Source: JBOGGX01 sp050744245
GTDB lineage: Bacteria; Actinomycetota; Acidimicrobiia; Acidimicrobiales; JBOGGX01
Direction: 5' to 3'
DNA length: 11,765 bases
Assembly (NCBI GenBank): GCA_050744245.1
Contig: JBOGGX010000297.1
Coordinates: 1-11,765 of the forward strand
The notes below the pieces were generated by a model. It was given only the letters and a program-made list of their open reading frames with translations. It made no database searches and was not told the DNA's origin. Of this stretch, positions 1-6,370 are shown one piece after another; positions within the stretch are counted from its first letter, which is position 1, and the number at the start of each line of letters is the position of its first letter. The position numbers were made by a program, and so were the translations under genes.

Positions 1-2
1 TG

Positions 3-857
3 GCCCGTGAGGCCGACCGCGCCCGAGCGTGGTGCCTCGCCGCGGCCGGCGCCGCGGTCGCGGCGGGCCTCCTCGTCGCCGGCACCGGGCTGTCGGTGGC
101 CTCCTATTGGGAGGATCCCTCGGTCCTGCTCCGGCTGAAGGACCTCGGCGCCGGGCTGCTCCCGTCGGTCCTGGTCGGGGCCGCCATCGCGGTTGCCGGC
201 GGTCTCGCCTTCGACCGCCGGCGGCGGGCGCTGATGCTCGGTTCGGTGCTGGCCGTGGCCCTGCCGGCCGGGTTCCTCCGCCTCCAGGAGCGGGAGGAGC
301 TTGTGTACTGGTGCGGCGGGGACTGCGTGTCCGAGGCGCCCGGTGGCGACTGGTTCACGCTCGCCGGACCGCTCCTCCTGGCCTTGGCCGCACTGTGTGC
401 CGTCGCCCTCGGCCAGGCCGGGGCCTGGACACGCACGCAGTGGGCTCCGACCCGCCTTGTCATCCTGACCATCGGGGCCGTCGTGGTGTGGATCGCCTCG
501 CGGGCGATCAACATCTACGACCTCGACGGTGCCGTCTACGGCGACACCTTCTCCACCCACACCGAGTCGGGCATCCTCTGGCCGCTGCTGGGCGCCATGG
601 CCGTCGTCTGCGTGGCGTTGGCCGCACTCGCGGTCCTCGATCGCGACGCGGGCACCGGCGCACTCGTCGGAGTCGCCACCCTGGCCGCGATCGCCGTGGT
701 CAACGAGCTCGCGTACCTGGGCGGTGTGCACGAGTCACCCACGGGCAGCGCCCGGCTCTGGTACATGGTCATCCCTGCGCTCGCCGTGGTCGGGCTCGTC
801 GTGGTCGTCGCCGTCCAGTCTCGACGTCCCGAACCGGCGCCTACGCCGGACGGGTGA
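3..857 (+). CDS. Multi-spanning membrane protein, 5'-partial
   Basis: The frame is open from the window edge to the TGA at 855-857, giving 284 visible residues, so the true start lies upstream. An internal GTG at 96 is possible, but it would remove a hydrophobic segment that is clearly part of the protein. About eight hydrophobic stretches follow one another, for example LVILTIGAVVVWIA and ALAVVGLVVVVAV, separated by short charged loops. This marks an integral cytoplasmic-membrane protein. One loop carries a close cysteine pair (WCGGDC, around position 310-330) that could form a disulfide outside the membrane. I recognise no family: there are no transporter signature motifs and no catalytic residues. 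Third codon positions are strongly GC-rich, which supports the frame. No terminator is evident after the stop. The next gene begins 153 bases downstream on the same strand, so co-transcription is possible but not shown. Confidence 0.75.
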   Translation, partial: AREADRARAWCLAAAGAAVAAGLLVAGTGLSVASYWEDPSVLLRLKDLGAGLLPSVLVGAAIAVAGGLAFDRRRRALMLGSVLAVALPAGFLRLQEREELVYWCGGDCVSEAPGGDWFTLAGPLLLALAALCAVALGQAGAWTRTQWAPTRLVILTIGAVVVWIASRAINIYDLDGAVYGDTFSTHTESGILWPLLGAMAVVCVALAALAVLDRDAGTGALVGVATLAAIAVVNELAYLGGVHESPTGSARLWYMVIPALAVVGLVVVVAVQSRRPEPAPTPDG

Positions 858-973
858 GCTGGACGCGGACGGCCCGACCCGATGAGGGCCAGTCCGCGAC
901 TTGGGCGTCGAACACGACCACCTACTGAGGTTTGGGGCGCCGGTCACGATGTTTCGCATCGATCGGACTCGGA

Positions 974-988
974 GGATGGAGCCCATCC
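974..988 (+). promoter_or_regulatory. Small hairpin in the leader of the acidic microprotein gene
   Basis: GGATGG (974-979) and CCATCC (983-988) are perfect inverted 6-base arms around an AGC loop. They lie about 10 bases upstream of the ribosome binding site AGGAG at 999-1003. A second short inverted repeat, CGATG/CATCG, sits at 947-961. The hairpins could modulate translation of the downstream pair or simply reflect GC-rich sequence. There is no U-tract, so this is not a standard terminator. Confidence 0.25.
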
Positions 989-1010
989 CCGAAACCCCAG
1001 GAGATCACAG

Positions 1011-1142
1011 ATGTCAGACGCGGCGACCCATGACGACGACGACGACGAGGACGACGGGAGCTCGCTCGTCGCGGCCGTGGACCTCGAGACCGACGGCATC
1101 CTCATCGATGTCGCCGCCATGCAGGAGAACGACGACCAGTGA
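1011..1142 (+). CDS. Acidic 43-residue microprotein, translationally coupled to the next gene
   Basis: The ATG at 1011 is preceded by AGGAG at 999-1003 with 7-base spacing, a good start. The product has 43 residues. After MSDAATH comes an almost uninterrupted run of Asp/Glu (DDDDDEDD), then a moderately hydrophobic stretch (SSLVAAVDLETDGILIDVAAM) and an acidic end. It has no Cys, no signal peptide and no membrane helix. Its TGA (1140-1142) overlaps the GTG start (1139) of the next gene by four bases, so the two are almost certainly translated together and may act together. Possible roles are an acidic partner or chaperone of the downstream protein, or a short leader peptide; no family is recognised. 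A longer in-frame start at 882 exists but lacks a ribosome binding site and reads as low-complexity Arg/Pro sequence. Confidence 0.6.
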   Translation: MSDAATHDDDDDEDDGSSLVAAVDLETDGILIDVAAMQENDDQ

Positions 1143-2155
1143 GCCTGCAGGATGTGAACGACGTCCTCGACATCGTCGGCCGGGCCTGGGAGGTCATCGA
1201 CAACGACGTTGTCGTCAACGAGAGCACCGTCGTGCAGTGCGTGGCCAACCGCGTGCCCCTCGGCGAGATCGACGATTCGATGGCCCAAGCCAAGGCGTCG
1301 GCCATGCGGGTGGCGCTCTGGAACGAGCGAGGGAAGCTCGCCGCGGATGTGAAGCTCGCCGTGGTCAGGACCTTCGGCATCCGCTACCGCGGCCGGGGCG
1401 CGTACATCACCGACGCCCAGATCGTTCGCGAGCAACCGACGTCGAAGCCGTTCGTCAATCTCACCATGACCGTCGAGGTGAGGGCGGCCCACCCGTCGTT
1501 CGGAAGCGAAGGCGTCGCCTACCTCGAGTTCCTGGTGACCCTGGTGGCAACGAGAACGCTGAAGCCGTGGGCGCCGACCCTGCGCAACAGCGGGATGGTC
1601 AAGCTGTACGGCGACGGCCGGGCCGAGCTCGAGACATCTGACCACGCGGCCGCCGGCGGGGCCGGCCGGGGCCTACCAGACGGTGACCGGCCTGGGGTGG
1701 CGGTGCCGTCGCAGCCGCAGGTCCTTGGTGACGAGCGGCCAGCCGTGTTCGACGGCGGTGGCGTAGATGAGCCGGTCGGCCGGGTCGCCCGGGAACGAAG
1801 CGGGCAGGGCGACCGCGGCGGCGGCGATCGCCGGCGTCGTCCCGATCGTGCGCACCCCTTCGGCGAGCCGTTCCAGCCACGACCGGATCGGGATGGTCAC
1901 GACGATGCGCTCGTGGTGGGCCAGCCAGCCGAGCTCGAACCACGTGATCGACGCCACGGCCAGCTCGTCGGCGCCGACGAGCACCCTGGACGCACCGCGG
2001 CTCAGCCGACCCGGTTCGGCCGACCACCAGTGAACGACGTGGGAGTCGAGGAGCACGGTCGTCACGGCAGGTTCCAGGTCGCCCCGGTGGTGAAGAGGTC
2101 ATCGTCGTCGGCCGCGGTCATCGCCACACCCTCGAGGCGGCCCTTCAAGGCGTGA
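1139..2155 (+). CDS. Hypothetical protein; supported for about 167 residues, then reads antisense through vapC
   Basis: The GTG start overlaps the preceding TGA by four bases. Residues 1 to about 167 look like a genuine globular protein. An N-terminal helical part (DVNDVLDIVGRAW) is followed by a strand-rich part with conserved-looking stretches such as FGIRYRGRGAYITDAQIV and PFVNLTMTVEVRA. I recognise no family. After about position 1640 the frame has no stop until 2155. That tail (GGAGRGLPDGDRPG and onward) is low-complexity and lies wholly antisense to the convergent toxin gene and about 40% of its antitoxin. The frame pairs its third positions with the first positions of vapC, an arrangement that rarely yields stops in GC-rich DNA. 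The natural end has therefore probably been lost by truncation or a frameshift: a TGA at 1639-1641 exists in the +1 frame. Treat only 1139 to about 1640 as supported. Confidence 0.55.
   Translation: MSLQDVNDVLDIVGRAWEVIDNDVVVNESTVVQCVANRVPLGEIDDSMAQAKASAMRVALWNERGKLAADVKLAVVRTFGIRYRGRGAYITDAQIVREQPTSKPFVNLTMTVEVRAAHPSFGSEGVAYLEFLVTLVATRTLKPWAPTLRNSGMVKLYGDGRAELETSDHAAAGGAGRGLPDGDRPGVAVPSQPQVLGDERPAVFDGGGVDEPVGRVARERSGQGDRGGGDRRRRPDRAHPFGEPFQPRPDRDGHDDALVVGQPAELEPRDRRHGQLVGADEHPGRTAAQPTRFGRPPVNDVGVEEHGRHGRFQVAPVVKRSSSSAAVIATPSRRPFKA
1673..2065 (-). CDS. vapC: VapC-family PIN-domain toxin (ribonuclease)
   Basis: This is a 130-residue PIN-domain protein, the usual size for VapC toxins, which are Mg2+-dependent RNases cutting tRNA or rRNA when freed from antitoxin. 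The acidic active-site residues are in place: Asp7 in VLLDSHVVHWW, Glu44 in ITWFELGWLA, Asp97 in GDPADRLIYATA and Asp115 in PLVTKDLRL. The HVxxWW and GDPADR motifs match the PIN subgroup that pairs with Phd-type antitoxins. The GTG start at 2065 overlaps the antitoxin TGA by four bases, so toxin is made by coupled translation after the antitoxin. The gene is convergent with the hypothetical gene from 1139, whose frame runs antisense through it. Its ending in PVTVW looks complete, so I take it as intact. The target RNA cannot be read from sequence. Confidence 0.9.
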   Translation of the reverse strand: MTTVLLDSHVVHWWSAEPGRLSRGASRVLVGADELAVASITWFELGWLAHHERIVVTIPIRSWLERLAEGVRTIGTTPAIAAAAVALPASFPGDPADRLIYATAVEHGWPLVTKDLRLRRHRHPRPVTVW

Positions 2156-2289
2156 GGGCCGGTGGCGGCGACGAGGCGGGCCACGGTGCGGCCGTGCTTG
2201 GTGATCTCGATCTCCTCGCCGGCGGCCACGTCGTCGAGCAGGGCGAGGATCGTCGCCTTCGCCTCGGTAGCGGTCAGCTTTCTGGACAC
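2062..2289 (-). CDS. Phd/YefM-type antitoxin
   Basis: This 75-residue protein has the classic Phd/YefM N-terminal fold: TATEAKATILALLDDVAAGE, then EIEITKHGRTVARLV, the strand pattern used for DNA binding and dimerisation. The C-terminal third (VAMTAADDDDLFTTGATWNLP) is acidic and probably disordered; in this family it wraps the toxin. It neutralises the VapC encoded immediately downstream with a four-base overlap, and probably autorepresses the operon. The GTG start at 2289 has no Shine-Dalgarno sequence. A possible -10 (TAAAGT, minus strand, 2301-2296) would place the transcript start at or beside the start codon, so a leaderless mRNA is likely. The divergent neighbour beyond the promoter is the DUF4352-like gene. 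Confidence 0.88.
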   Translation of the reverse strand: MSRKLTATEAKATILALLDDVAAGEEIEITKHGRTVARLVAATGPHALKGRLEGVAMTAADDDDLFTTGATWNLP

Positions 2290-2291
2290 AC

Positions 2292-2309
2292 GGTCACTTT
2301 AGTGGTCAA
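2292..2309 (-). promoter_or_regulatory. Candidate operator/promoter of the Phd-VapC operon
   Basis: Directly upstream of the antitoxin GTG lies CACT-AA-AGTG, a perfect inverted repeat at 2304-2295 on the minus strand, inside two GGTCA direct repeats (plus strand 2292-2296 and 2304-2308). TAAAGT could serve as a -10 for a leaderless transcript. Phd antitoxins usually bind short palindromes overlapping their own promoter. The match is short, so this is a candidate only. Confidence 0.35.
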
Positions 2310-2406
2310 CGCTCGCAGGAAGAGGGTCCAGCTCCGCCCCGTCGAGCACGAGGAGCAGGCTCGCTTACCCTTCGTGTTGGTCACGGCGTCCCTGGCTCGG
2401 GACGTC

Positions 2407-2937
2407 ATGGCCCCGACCTCCTCCCGGGTGGCCGCGGGCTCCCGGTCCACCCGGCCGACCGCCGACGGGTGGCTCCGTGGCTGGCACGTCGCCCTGGTCG
2501 GCGTCGGCGCGGGGCTCGTCGGGCTCTTCCTCGGACTAGCGACCGATGACGGATGGAGTGTGACCGTCAACAGTGTCGACTTCAACGCCGCCGATCGGAT
2601 CCAGGCCGAGAACCAGTTCAACGAACCGGCTCCCGCCGAGTCCCGCTACGCCCTGGTCAACCTCTCCGTCACCAACAACAGCGCCGAACCAGGCGATCCC
2701 CTCTTCACCATCATCATCGGCATCATCGGCTCGCAGAATCGGATGTGGGACGGCGCCAACGCGTTCTGCTCGGCGGTCATCCCTGAGGACATGAACATCG
2801 CGGGCGAGCTCTTTCCCAGCGGGAGCTTCACGGGCAACGAATGCCGAGTGGTGCCCGAGGCCGAGGTCGCGGACGGCTCGCGGTTGATCGCCGTGTCGTC
2901 GCTACTCGGCGATCCCGTCCTCGTCCGCACCTCCTGA
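2407..2937 (+). CDS. Membrane-anchored DUF4352-like (telokin-like) extracytoplasmic protein
   Basis: The 176-residue product has an N-terminal basic segment, one transmembrane helix at residues 27-45 (HVALVGVGAGLVGLFLGLA), and an exported domain. That domain has the features of DUF4352/immunoglobulin-like lipid or cell-wall-associated proteins: WSVTVNSVDF, then PAESRYALVNLSVTNNS (about 76-92), the family's characteristic strand. Cys121 and Cys146 could form a disulfide outside the cell. The role of such proteins is unknown, though they are often cell-envelope or stress related. I chose the ATG at 2407; an in-frame GTG at 2374 is possible and adds 11 residues, but neither has a well-placed Shine-Dalgarno sequence. 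The frame is open back to 2152, but that part lies over the antitoxin and is an artefact. Its 3' end overlaps the convergent livM gene by 36 bases, leaving no room for a terminator between them. Confidence 0.7.
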   Translation: MAPTSSRVAAGSRSTRPTADGWLRGWHVALVGVGAGLVGLFLGLATDDGWSVTVNSVDFNAADRIQAENQFNEPAPAESRYALVNLSVTNNSAEPGDPLFTIIIGIIGSQNRMWDGANAFCSAVIPEDMNIAGELFPSGSFTGNECRVVPEAEVADGSRLIAVSSLLGDPVLVRTS

Positions 2938-3969
2938 CGACGCGGTCACCCCCCGGCCGACCGACCTGCGGCGCCACCGCTCGACAAGCGACGAAACGGC
3001 GGGCACGACCCCGCGCCGGAACCCGAGGAACAGCAGCACGATCGCCGTCCCGTACAACACGAGCCTGAACTCGCTGAACGATCGCAACCACTCGTCGAGG
3101 ACGGTGAAGGCGGCGGCCCCCACCACCGGCCCGAGGAGGGTGCCGATGCCACCGAGGACGAGCATGACCACCACCCGCACGTCGACATTGCCGAACGCGT
3201 AGGTCGACGGGCTGATGAACCCCTCGGTGTGGGCGAACAGCGCGCCGGCCACGCCGAGCATGGCCGACCCCAGCATGCCGGCGAAGACCCGGTACCTCGT
3301 CACGTTGACGCCGGCGAGCTCGGCCGCCAGTTCGTCGTCCCGCAGCGCCCGCCACGCCCATCCGATGTGGGAGCGCTGCAGGACGCGGTACACCACGAGA
3401 TAGACGAGGACCAGGGCCAGGAAGACATAGTACGGAGGGACCAACTCCCCGAGGGACGTGTCTGAGCCGGTGTCGACCACCAACCCGGTCTCGCCCCCGG
3501 TGAGGTCGCGCCGGCCGAGCAGGAGGTTGTCGAAGCCGAGCGAGAAGGCCAGGGTGACGACGCCGGCGAAGATGACGTCGAGCGAACGCCGCACGGCGAC
3601 CCAGCTCAGCAGGCCCCCGACCCCGCTCGCCGCCACCCCCGCCACGGCGATGGCGAGCAGCAGGCTCAGGCCGTACCGGTCGCTCAGGATGGCCGACGTG
3701 TAGCCACCGATCCCGGCGAGGGCGCCGACGCACAGGAAGAGCTGGCCGGTGCTGCCGAAGATGACGTTGAACGCGATCGTGTACGACGTGAACAGCAGGC
3801 CGTCGATGACCACGCCCATCATCGATCGGGAGTCGCCGTAGCGCAGCGGGACGAGGGCGAGCACGACGCCGGTGACCAGGATCGGCGCGTACGCCCTCAG
3901 CGCCGAACGCCGAAGCTGCGGCGGGCTCGCGACCTCGGGCGGCCGGGGCTCCGACGTCTGCTCGATCAT
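2902..3969 (-). CDS. livM: Branched-chain amino acid type ABC permease (LivM family)
   Basis: This is a 355-residue integral membrane protein, the second permease of a HAAT/Liv importer. Family hallmarks visible are FNVIFGSTGQLFLCVGALAGIGGYTSA (about 67-93, split by family convention), LTGGETGL (157-164), the cytoplasmic coupling loop WAWRALRDDELAAELAG (about 204-220) that contacts the ATPases, and the terminal LGGIGTLLGPVVGA (272-285). About nine or ten hydrophobic segments are present. The ATG at 3969 overlaps the livH TGA by four bases, so the two permeases are translated in tandem, as expected for subunits of one channel. The frame is open far upstream but that part is antisense-like low-complexity sequence over livH. 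The C-terminus (SSGGADEDGIAE) is an acidic tail, and the TAG at 2904-2902 lies inside the convergent DUF4352-like gene. Confidence 0.93.
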   Translation of the reverse strand: MIEQTSEPRPPEVASPPQLRRSALRAYAPILVTGVVLALVPLRYGDSRSMMGVVIDGLLFTSYTIAFNVIFGSTGQLFLCVGALAGIGGYTSAILSDRYGLSLLLAIAVAGVAASGVGGLLSWVAVRRSLDVIFAGVVTLAFSLGFDNLLLGRRDLTGGETGLVVDTGSDTSLGELVPPYYVFLALVLVYLVVYRVLQRSHIGWAWRALRDDELAAELAGVNVTRYRVFAGMLGSAMLGVAGALFAHTEGFISPSTYAFGNVDVRVVVMLVLGGIGTLLGPVVGAAAFTVLDEWLRSFSEFRLVLYGTAIVLLFLGFRRGVVPAVSSLVERWRRRSVGRGVTASSGGADEDGIAE

Positions 3970-4823
3970 CCAGACTGCCCCAGCAGGCCCGCGGGGCGGA
4001 ACACGATCGTGACCGCGGCGGCCAGGAGCAGGACGATCGTGGTGACGTACGAGCCGATGTAGAACGAGCTCACCGTGTTGACGATGCCGAGGAGCACGCC
4101 CGCCAGGAACGCGCCCGACACGCTGCCGAGCCCGCCGACCACGGCGACGATGAGGGCGAGGATGGTGAGGTCGATCCCGGCCGTCACCGAGACCGGCGAG
4201 GTCATCGAGCGGGTCACCGCCACCAGGGCGGCCAGGGCGGCGGCGACGACCCAGATCAGGCTGCGCACCACGGCCGGGTTGACCCCGCAGAGCTGGGCGC
4301 CCTCCTCGTCCTGGATGACCGAGCGCACGGCCCGGCCCACGGTCGTGAACCGGAAGAAGGCGACGAGCACGCCGCCGACGGCGATGCTGATCCCCGAGGC
4401 CAGGAGGCTGCCCGTCCGCATGCTGACCCCGAGGATCGGAACGGGCTCGCCGCCGACGGGAAGGCTCAGCGACTCGATGGGGTAGCGCCACACCAGCACG
4501 CCTTCGATGATGAAGGCCACGCCGAGCATGAGCAGCAGGCCGAGCAGCACGCGGCGCTCGCCCCGTTGGCGGTACACCGGCCGCATCAGGCTGAGATCGA
4601 TCGCCAGCCCGACCGCTCCGGCGGCCAGCAGCCCGGCGAGCACGGCCACGACGGTCGACGCGCCGGCGTCGACGGCGAGCACGACGACGACCGCTCCGAG
4701 CATCGCCAGTTGGCCGTGGGCCAGGTTGAGCACGCCGCCGAGCCCGAAGACGAGGGTGAGGCCCAGGCCCAGCAGCCCGAACTGGAGGCCGAGCACGATC
4801 CCGTCGAGCACGACCGCCGTCAT
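3966..4823 (-). CDS. livH: Branched-chain amino acid type ABC permease (LivH family)
   Basis: This 285-residue membrane protein is the first permease of the importer. It shows the LivH signature NLAHGQLAMLGA (33-44), the EAA-like coupling loop GRAVRSVIQDEEGAQLCGVN (163-182), and VVGGLGSVSGAFLAGVLLG (228-246) near the C-terminus. Length and topology are normal for the family. The start is the ATG at 4823, preceded by GGGGGA about four bases upstream. A longer frame to 5063 would run over livF and is rejected. livH lies 85 bases downstream of livF, the only sizeable gap within the permease/ATPase part of the operon, and overlaps livM by four bases. With LivM it forms the heterodimeric channel through the cytoplasmic membrane. 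Substrate is not determined by the permeases; branched-chain amino acids, short amides or urea are all transported by members of this family. Confidence 0.93.
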   Translation of the reverse strand: MTAVVLDGIVLGLQFGLLGLGLTLVFGLGGVLNLAHGQLAMLGAVVVVLAVDAGASTVVAVLAGLLAAGAVGLAIDLSLMRPVYRQRGERRVLLGLLLMLGVAFIIEGVLVWRYPIESLSLPVGGEPVPILGVSMRTGSLLASGISIAVGGVLVAFFRFTTVGRAVRSVIQDEEGAQLCGVNPAVVRSLIWVVAAALAALVAVTRSMTSPVSVTAGIDLTILALIVAVVGGLGSVSGAFLAGVLLGIVNTVSSFYIGSYVTTIVLLLAAAVTIVFRPAGLLGQSG

Positions 4824-4908
4824 GTTTCCCCCTGGGCTGCGCCCCCGCACCCCATCACCGTTCGCCTCGCTGGCGCTCGCACGCCCGGCCTGAGCTCGCT
4901 CCGCTCCC
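4824..4908 (-). repeat. GC-rich spacer between livF and livH with repeated GAGCG/GCGAG units
   Basis: The spacer is dominated by short repeated units on the minus strand: GGAGCGGAGCGAGCTC, GCGAGCGCCAGCGAGGCG and GGGGTGCGGGGGCGC, ending in the livH ribosome binding site. GCGAG recurs at a 10-base interval, and GAGC/GCTC arms can pair. It is non-coding in any convincing frame. Such spacers may be dispersed intergenic elements or an intra-operonic RNA structure that adjusts the ratio of permease to ATPase; I cannot tell which. Confidence 0.4.
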
Positions 4909-5607
4909 TCATGCGATCCCCAGGTAGGCGCGGCGCACGTCTGGGTTCTGTTCGAGCTCGGCCGACGAGCCCTCCAGCTGGATGCGGCCGTTCTCGAGGA
5001 CGTAGCCCCGCTCGGCCAGCCCGAGGGCCAACGGGACCTGCTGCTCGGCGACCAGGATGGCAAGACCCTGCGCGCGGAGCGCGGCCAGGGCCGTGTACGC
5101 CTCGGCCGCCAGCCTCGGCGCCAGGCCCGTGGTCGGCTCGTCGAGCATGAGCAGTCGAGGCTTCGACATCAGGGCCCGGCCCACGGCGAGCATCTGTTGT
5201 TCCCCGCCGCTCATGGTCCCGGCCCGCTGGCGTCGGCGTTCGGCGAGCCGAGGAAACAGTTCGAGCACCAGCGCCAACCGGTCGTGGTCGGGCCGCCTGG
5301 GGAAGGCGCCGAGCGACAGGTTCTCGATGACCGTCATCCGGGGGAAGAGATGGCGCTCGGCGGGAACGTAGGCAAGCCCGCGGTGGGCGATGGCGTGGGC
5401 GCTCCGACGGTAGATCGGCCGGCCGTCGAAGCGCACGGAGCCGCTCGCCGGCGGGAGCAGGCCGCACACCGCTCGGAACAGGGTCGTCTTGCCGGCGCCG
5501 TTCGAGCCGATGACGGCCACCGCCTCGCCGTCGCTGACCTCGAGCGTGGCCTGGTGGACGACGTTCTCGCCGAGGTAGCCGGCCGACAGCCCGCGTACCT
5601 CAAGCAT
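4909..5607 (-). CDS. livF: Branched-chain amino acid type ABC ATPase (LivF family)
   Basis: This is a 232-residue ATP-binding subunit of the importer, of normal length. Walker A is GSNGAGKT (34-41), the ABC signature SGGEQQ (133-138), and Walker B LLMLDE (152-157) with the catalytic Glu157. The segment VPAERHLFPRMTVIENL (81-97) is typical of LivF. At the switch (H-loop) position the sequence reads VAEQQVPLAL, without the usual His, as is normal for LivF (E. coli LivF has VEQN). The ATG at 5607 lies inside the end of livG, an eight-base overlap, implying coupled translation. With LivG it forms the ATPase pair that drives LivH/LivM. Because its signature is intact and LivG's is not, the two ATP sites are probably unequal. 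No frameshift or truncation is seen. Confidence 0.94.
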   Translation of the reverse strand: MLEVRGLSAGYLGENVVHQATLEVSDGEAVAVIGSNGAGKTTLFRAVCGLLPPASGSVRFDGRPIYRRSAHAIAHRGLAYVPAERHLFPRMTVIENLSLGAFPRRPDHDRLALVLELFPRLAERRRQRAGTMSGGEQQMLAVGRALMSKPRLLMLDEPTTGLAPRLAAEAYTALAALRAQGLAILVAEQQVPLALGLAERGYVLENGRIQLEGSSAELEQNPDVRRAYLGIA

Positions 5608-6343
5608 CTGGTGGTGCCGTCCGCCCCAGGTAGGCCTCGGCGACGTTGGGATCGCGCATGACGTCGTGCGGCCGGCCGTCGGCGAGCAGCCGGCCGAAGT
5701 TCATGACGGCCACCCGCTCGGCCAGGCTCATCACCGCCTGCATCACGTGCTCGACCCAGATGACGGTGACGCCGAGCCGGTCGCGGGCCGAGCGGACGAT
5801 GTCGATCGACGACCGCAGCTCGGCGTCGTTGAGCCCGGCCATGACCTCGTCGAGCAGCAGCAGCCTCGGCCGCCCGGCCAGGGCCCGGGCCAGCTCGAGA
5901 AACCGTTGCTGGTGCAGGTTGAGCGTGCCGACGGCGTGGTCGGCCCGGTCGGACAGGCCGACGAAACCCAGCGCCTCGACCGCCCGATCGACCGCGTCGG
6001 ACTCCGAGATGCGGCCGTCGAGGCTGCCGAACATCGCCCCGAGGGCGACGTTCTCGAGTGTGGTCATCGAAGGAAACGTCCGAGGCGTCTGCGGCACCAT
6101 CGAGATCCCCGACCGCCGCACCCGATGCGGTGGCCGTCCGCTGATGTCCGACCCCATGAACCGGATCGTGCCTCGGGTCGGCGCCTCCAGCCCGCTGACC
6201 AGTTTGAGCAGGGTGGTCTTGCCCGCCCCGTTGGGGCCGACGAGGGCCAGGATCTCGCCCTCGTCGACGCCAAGGGTGACGCCGCCGACGGCCGGCAGCC
6301 CGCCGTAGTGCTTGTCGACGCCGTCCAGTTCGAGGATGGCCAC
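5600..6343 (-). CDS. livG: Branched-chain amino acid type ABC ATPase (LivG family) with altered signature motif
   Basis: This 247-residue ATP-binding subunit has Walker A GPNGAGKT (36-43), a Q-loop Gln85 (MVPQTPRTFPSMT), Walker B LLLLDE (161-166) and an H-loop His199 (IWVEHVM). The family-typical LivG phrase DPNVAEAYLG (231-240) closes the protein. The signature motif reads LNLHQQR (141-147) where LivG proteins usually have LxYGxQR, so the conserved Gly is replaced by His144. All other catalytic residues are present, so the protein should bind and hydrolyse ATP at its own Walker site. The GTG at 6343 has no clear Shine-Dalgarno sequence and follows the binding-protein stop by 27 bases. The stop overlaps livF by eight bases. 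Confidence 0.93.
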   Translation of the reverse strand: MAILELDGVDKHYGGLPAVGGVTLGVDEGEILALVGPNGAGKTTLLKLVSGLEAPTRGTIRFMGSDISGRPPHRVRRSGISMVPQTPRTFPSMTTLENVALGAMFGSLDGRISESDAVDRAVEALGFVGLSDRADHAVGTLNLHQQRFLELARALAGRPRLLLLDEVMAGLNDAELRSSIDIVRSARDRLGVTVIWVEHVMQAVMSLAERVAVMNFGRLLADGRPHDVMRDPNVAEAYLGRTAPPDA

Positions 6344-6370
6344 GTGCGCTTGGCTACGGCCCCAGCGGTG

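Noticed and set aside
1011..1142. The microprotein as a ribosomal peptide-product precursor.
   Set aside because: It has no Cys/Ser/Thr-rich core, no leader motif I recognise, and no modifying enzyme beside it.
2152..2406. A longer N-terminus for the DUF4352-like protein.
   Set aside because: It covers the antitoxin gene and its promoter on the other strand and adds nothing resembling the family; a start at 2407 (or 2374) precedes the membrane anchor directly.
3970..4491. An upstream extension of livM that would give 529 residues.
   Set aside because: The extension is Arg/Gly-rich antisense-type sequence over livH, while the ATG at 3969 gives a normal LivM with the usual overlap.
4824..5063. 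An upstream extension of livH that would give 365 residues.
   Set aside because: It runs over the livF end in another frame and through the repetitive spacer. The ATG at 4823 has a ribosome binding site and the standard LivH N-terminus.
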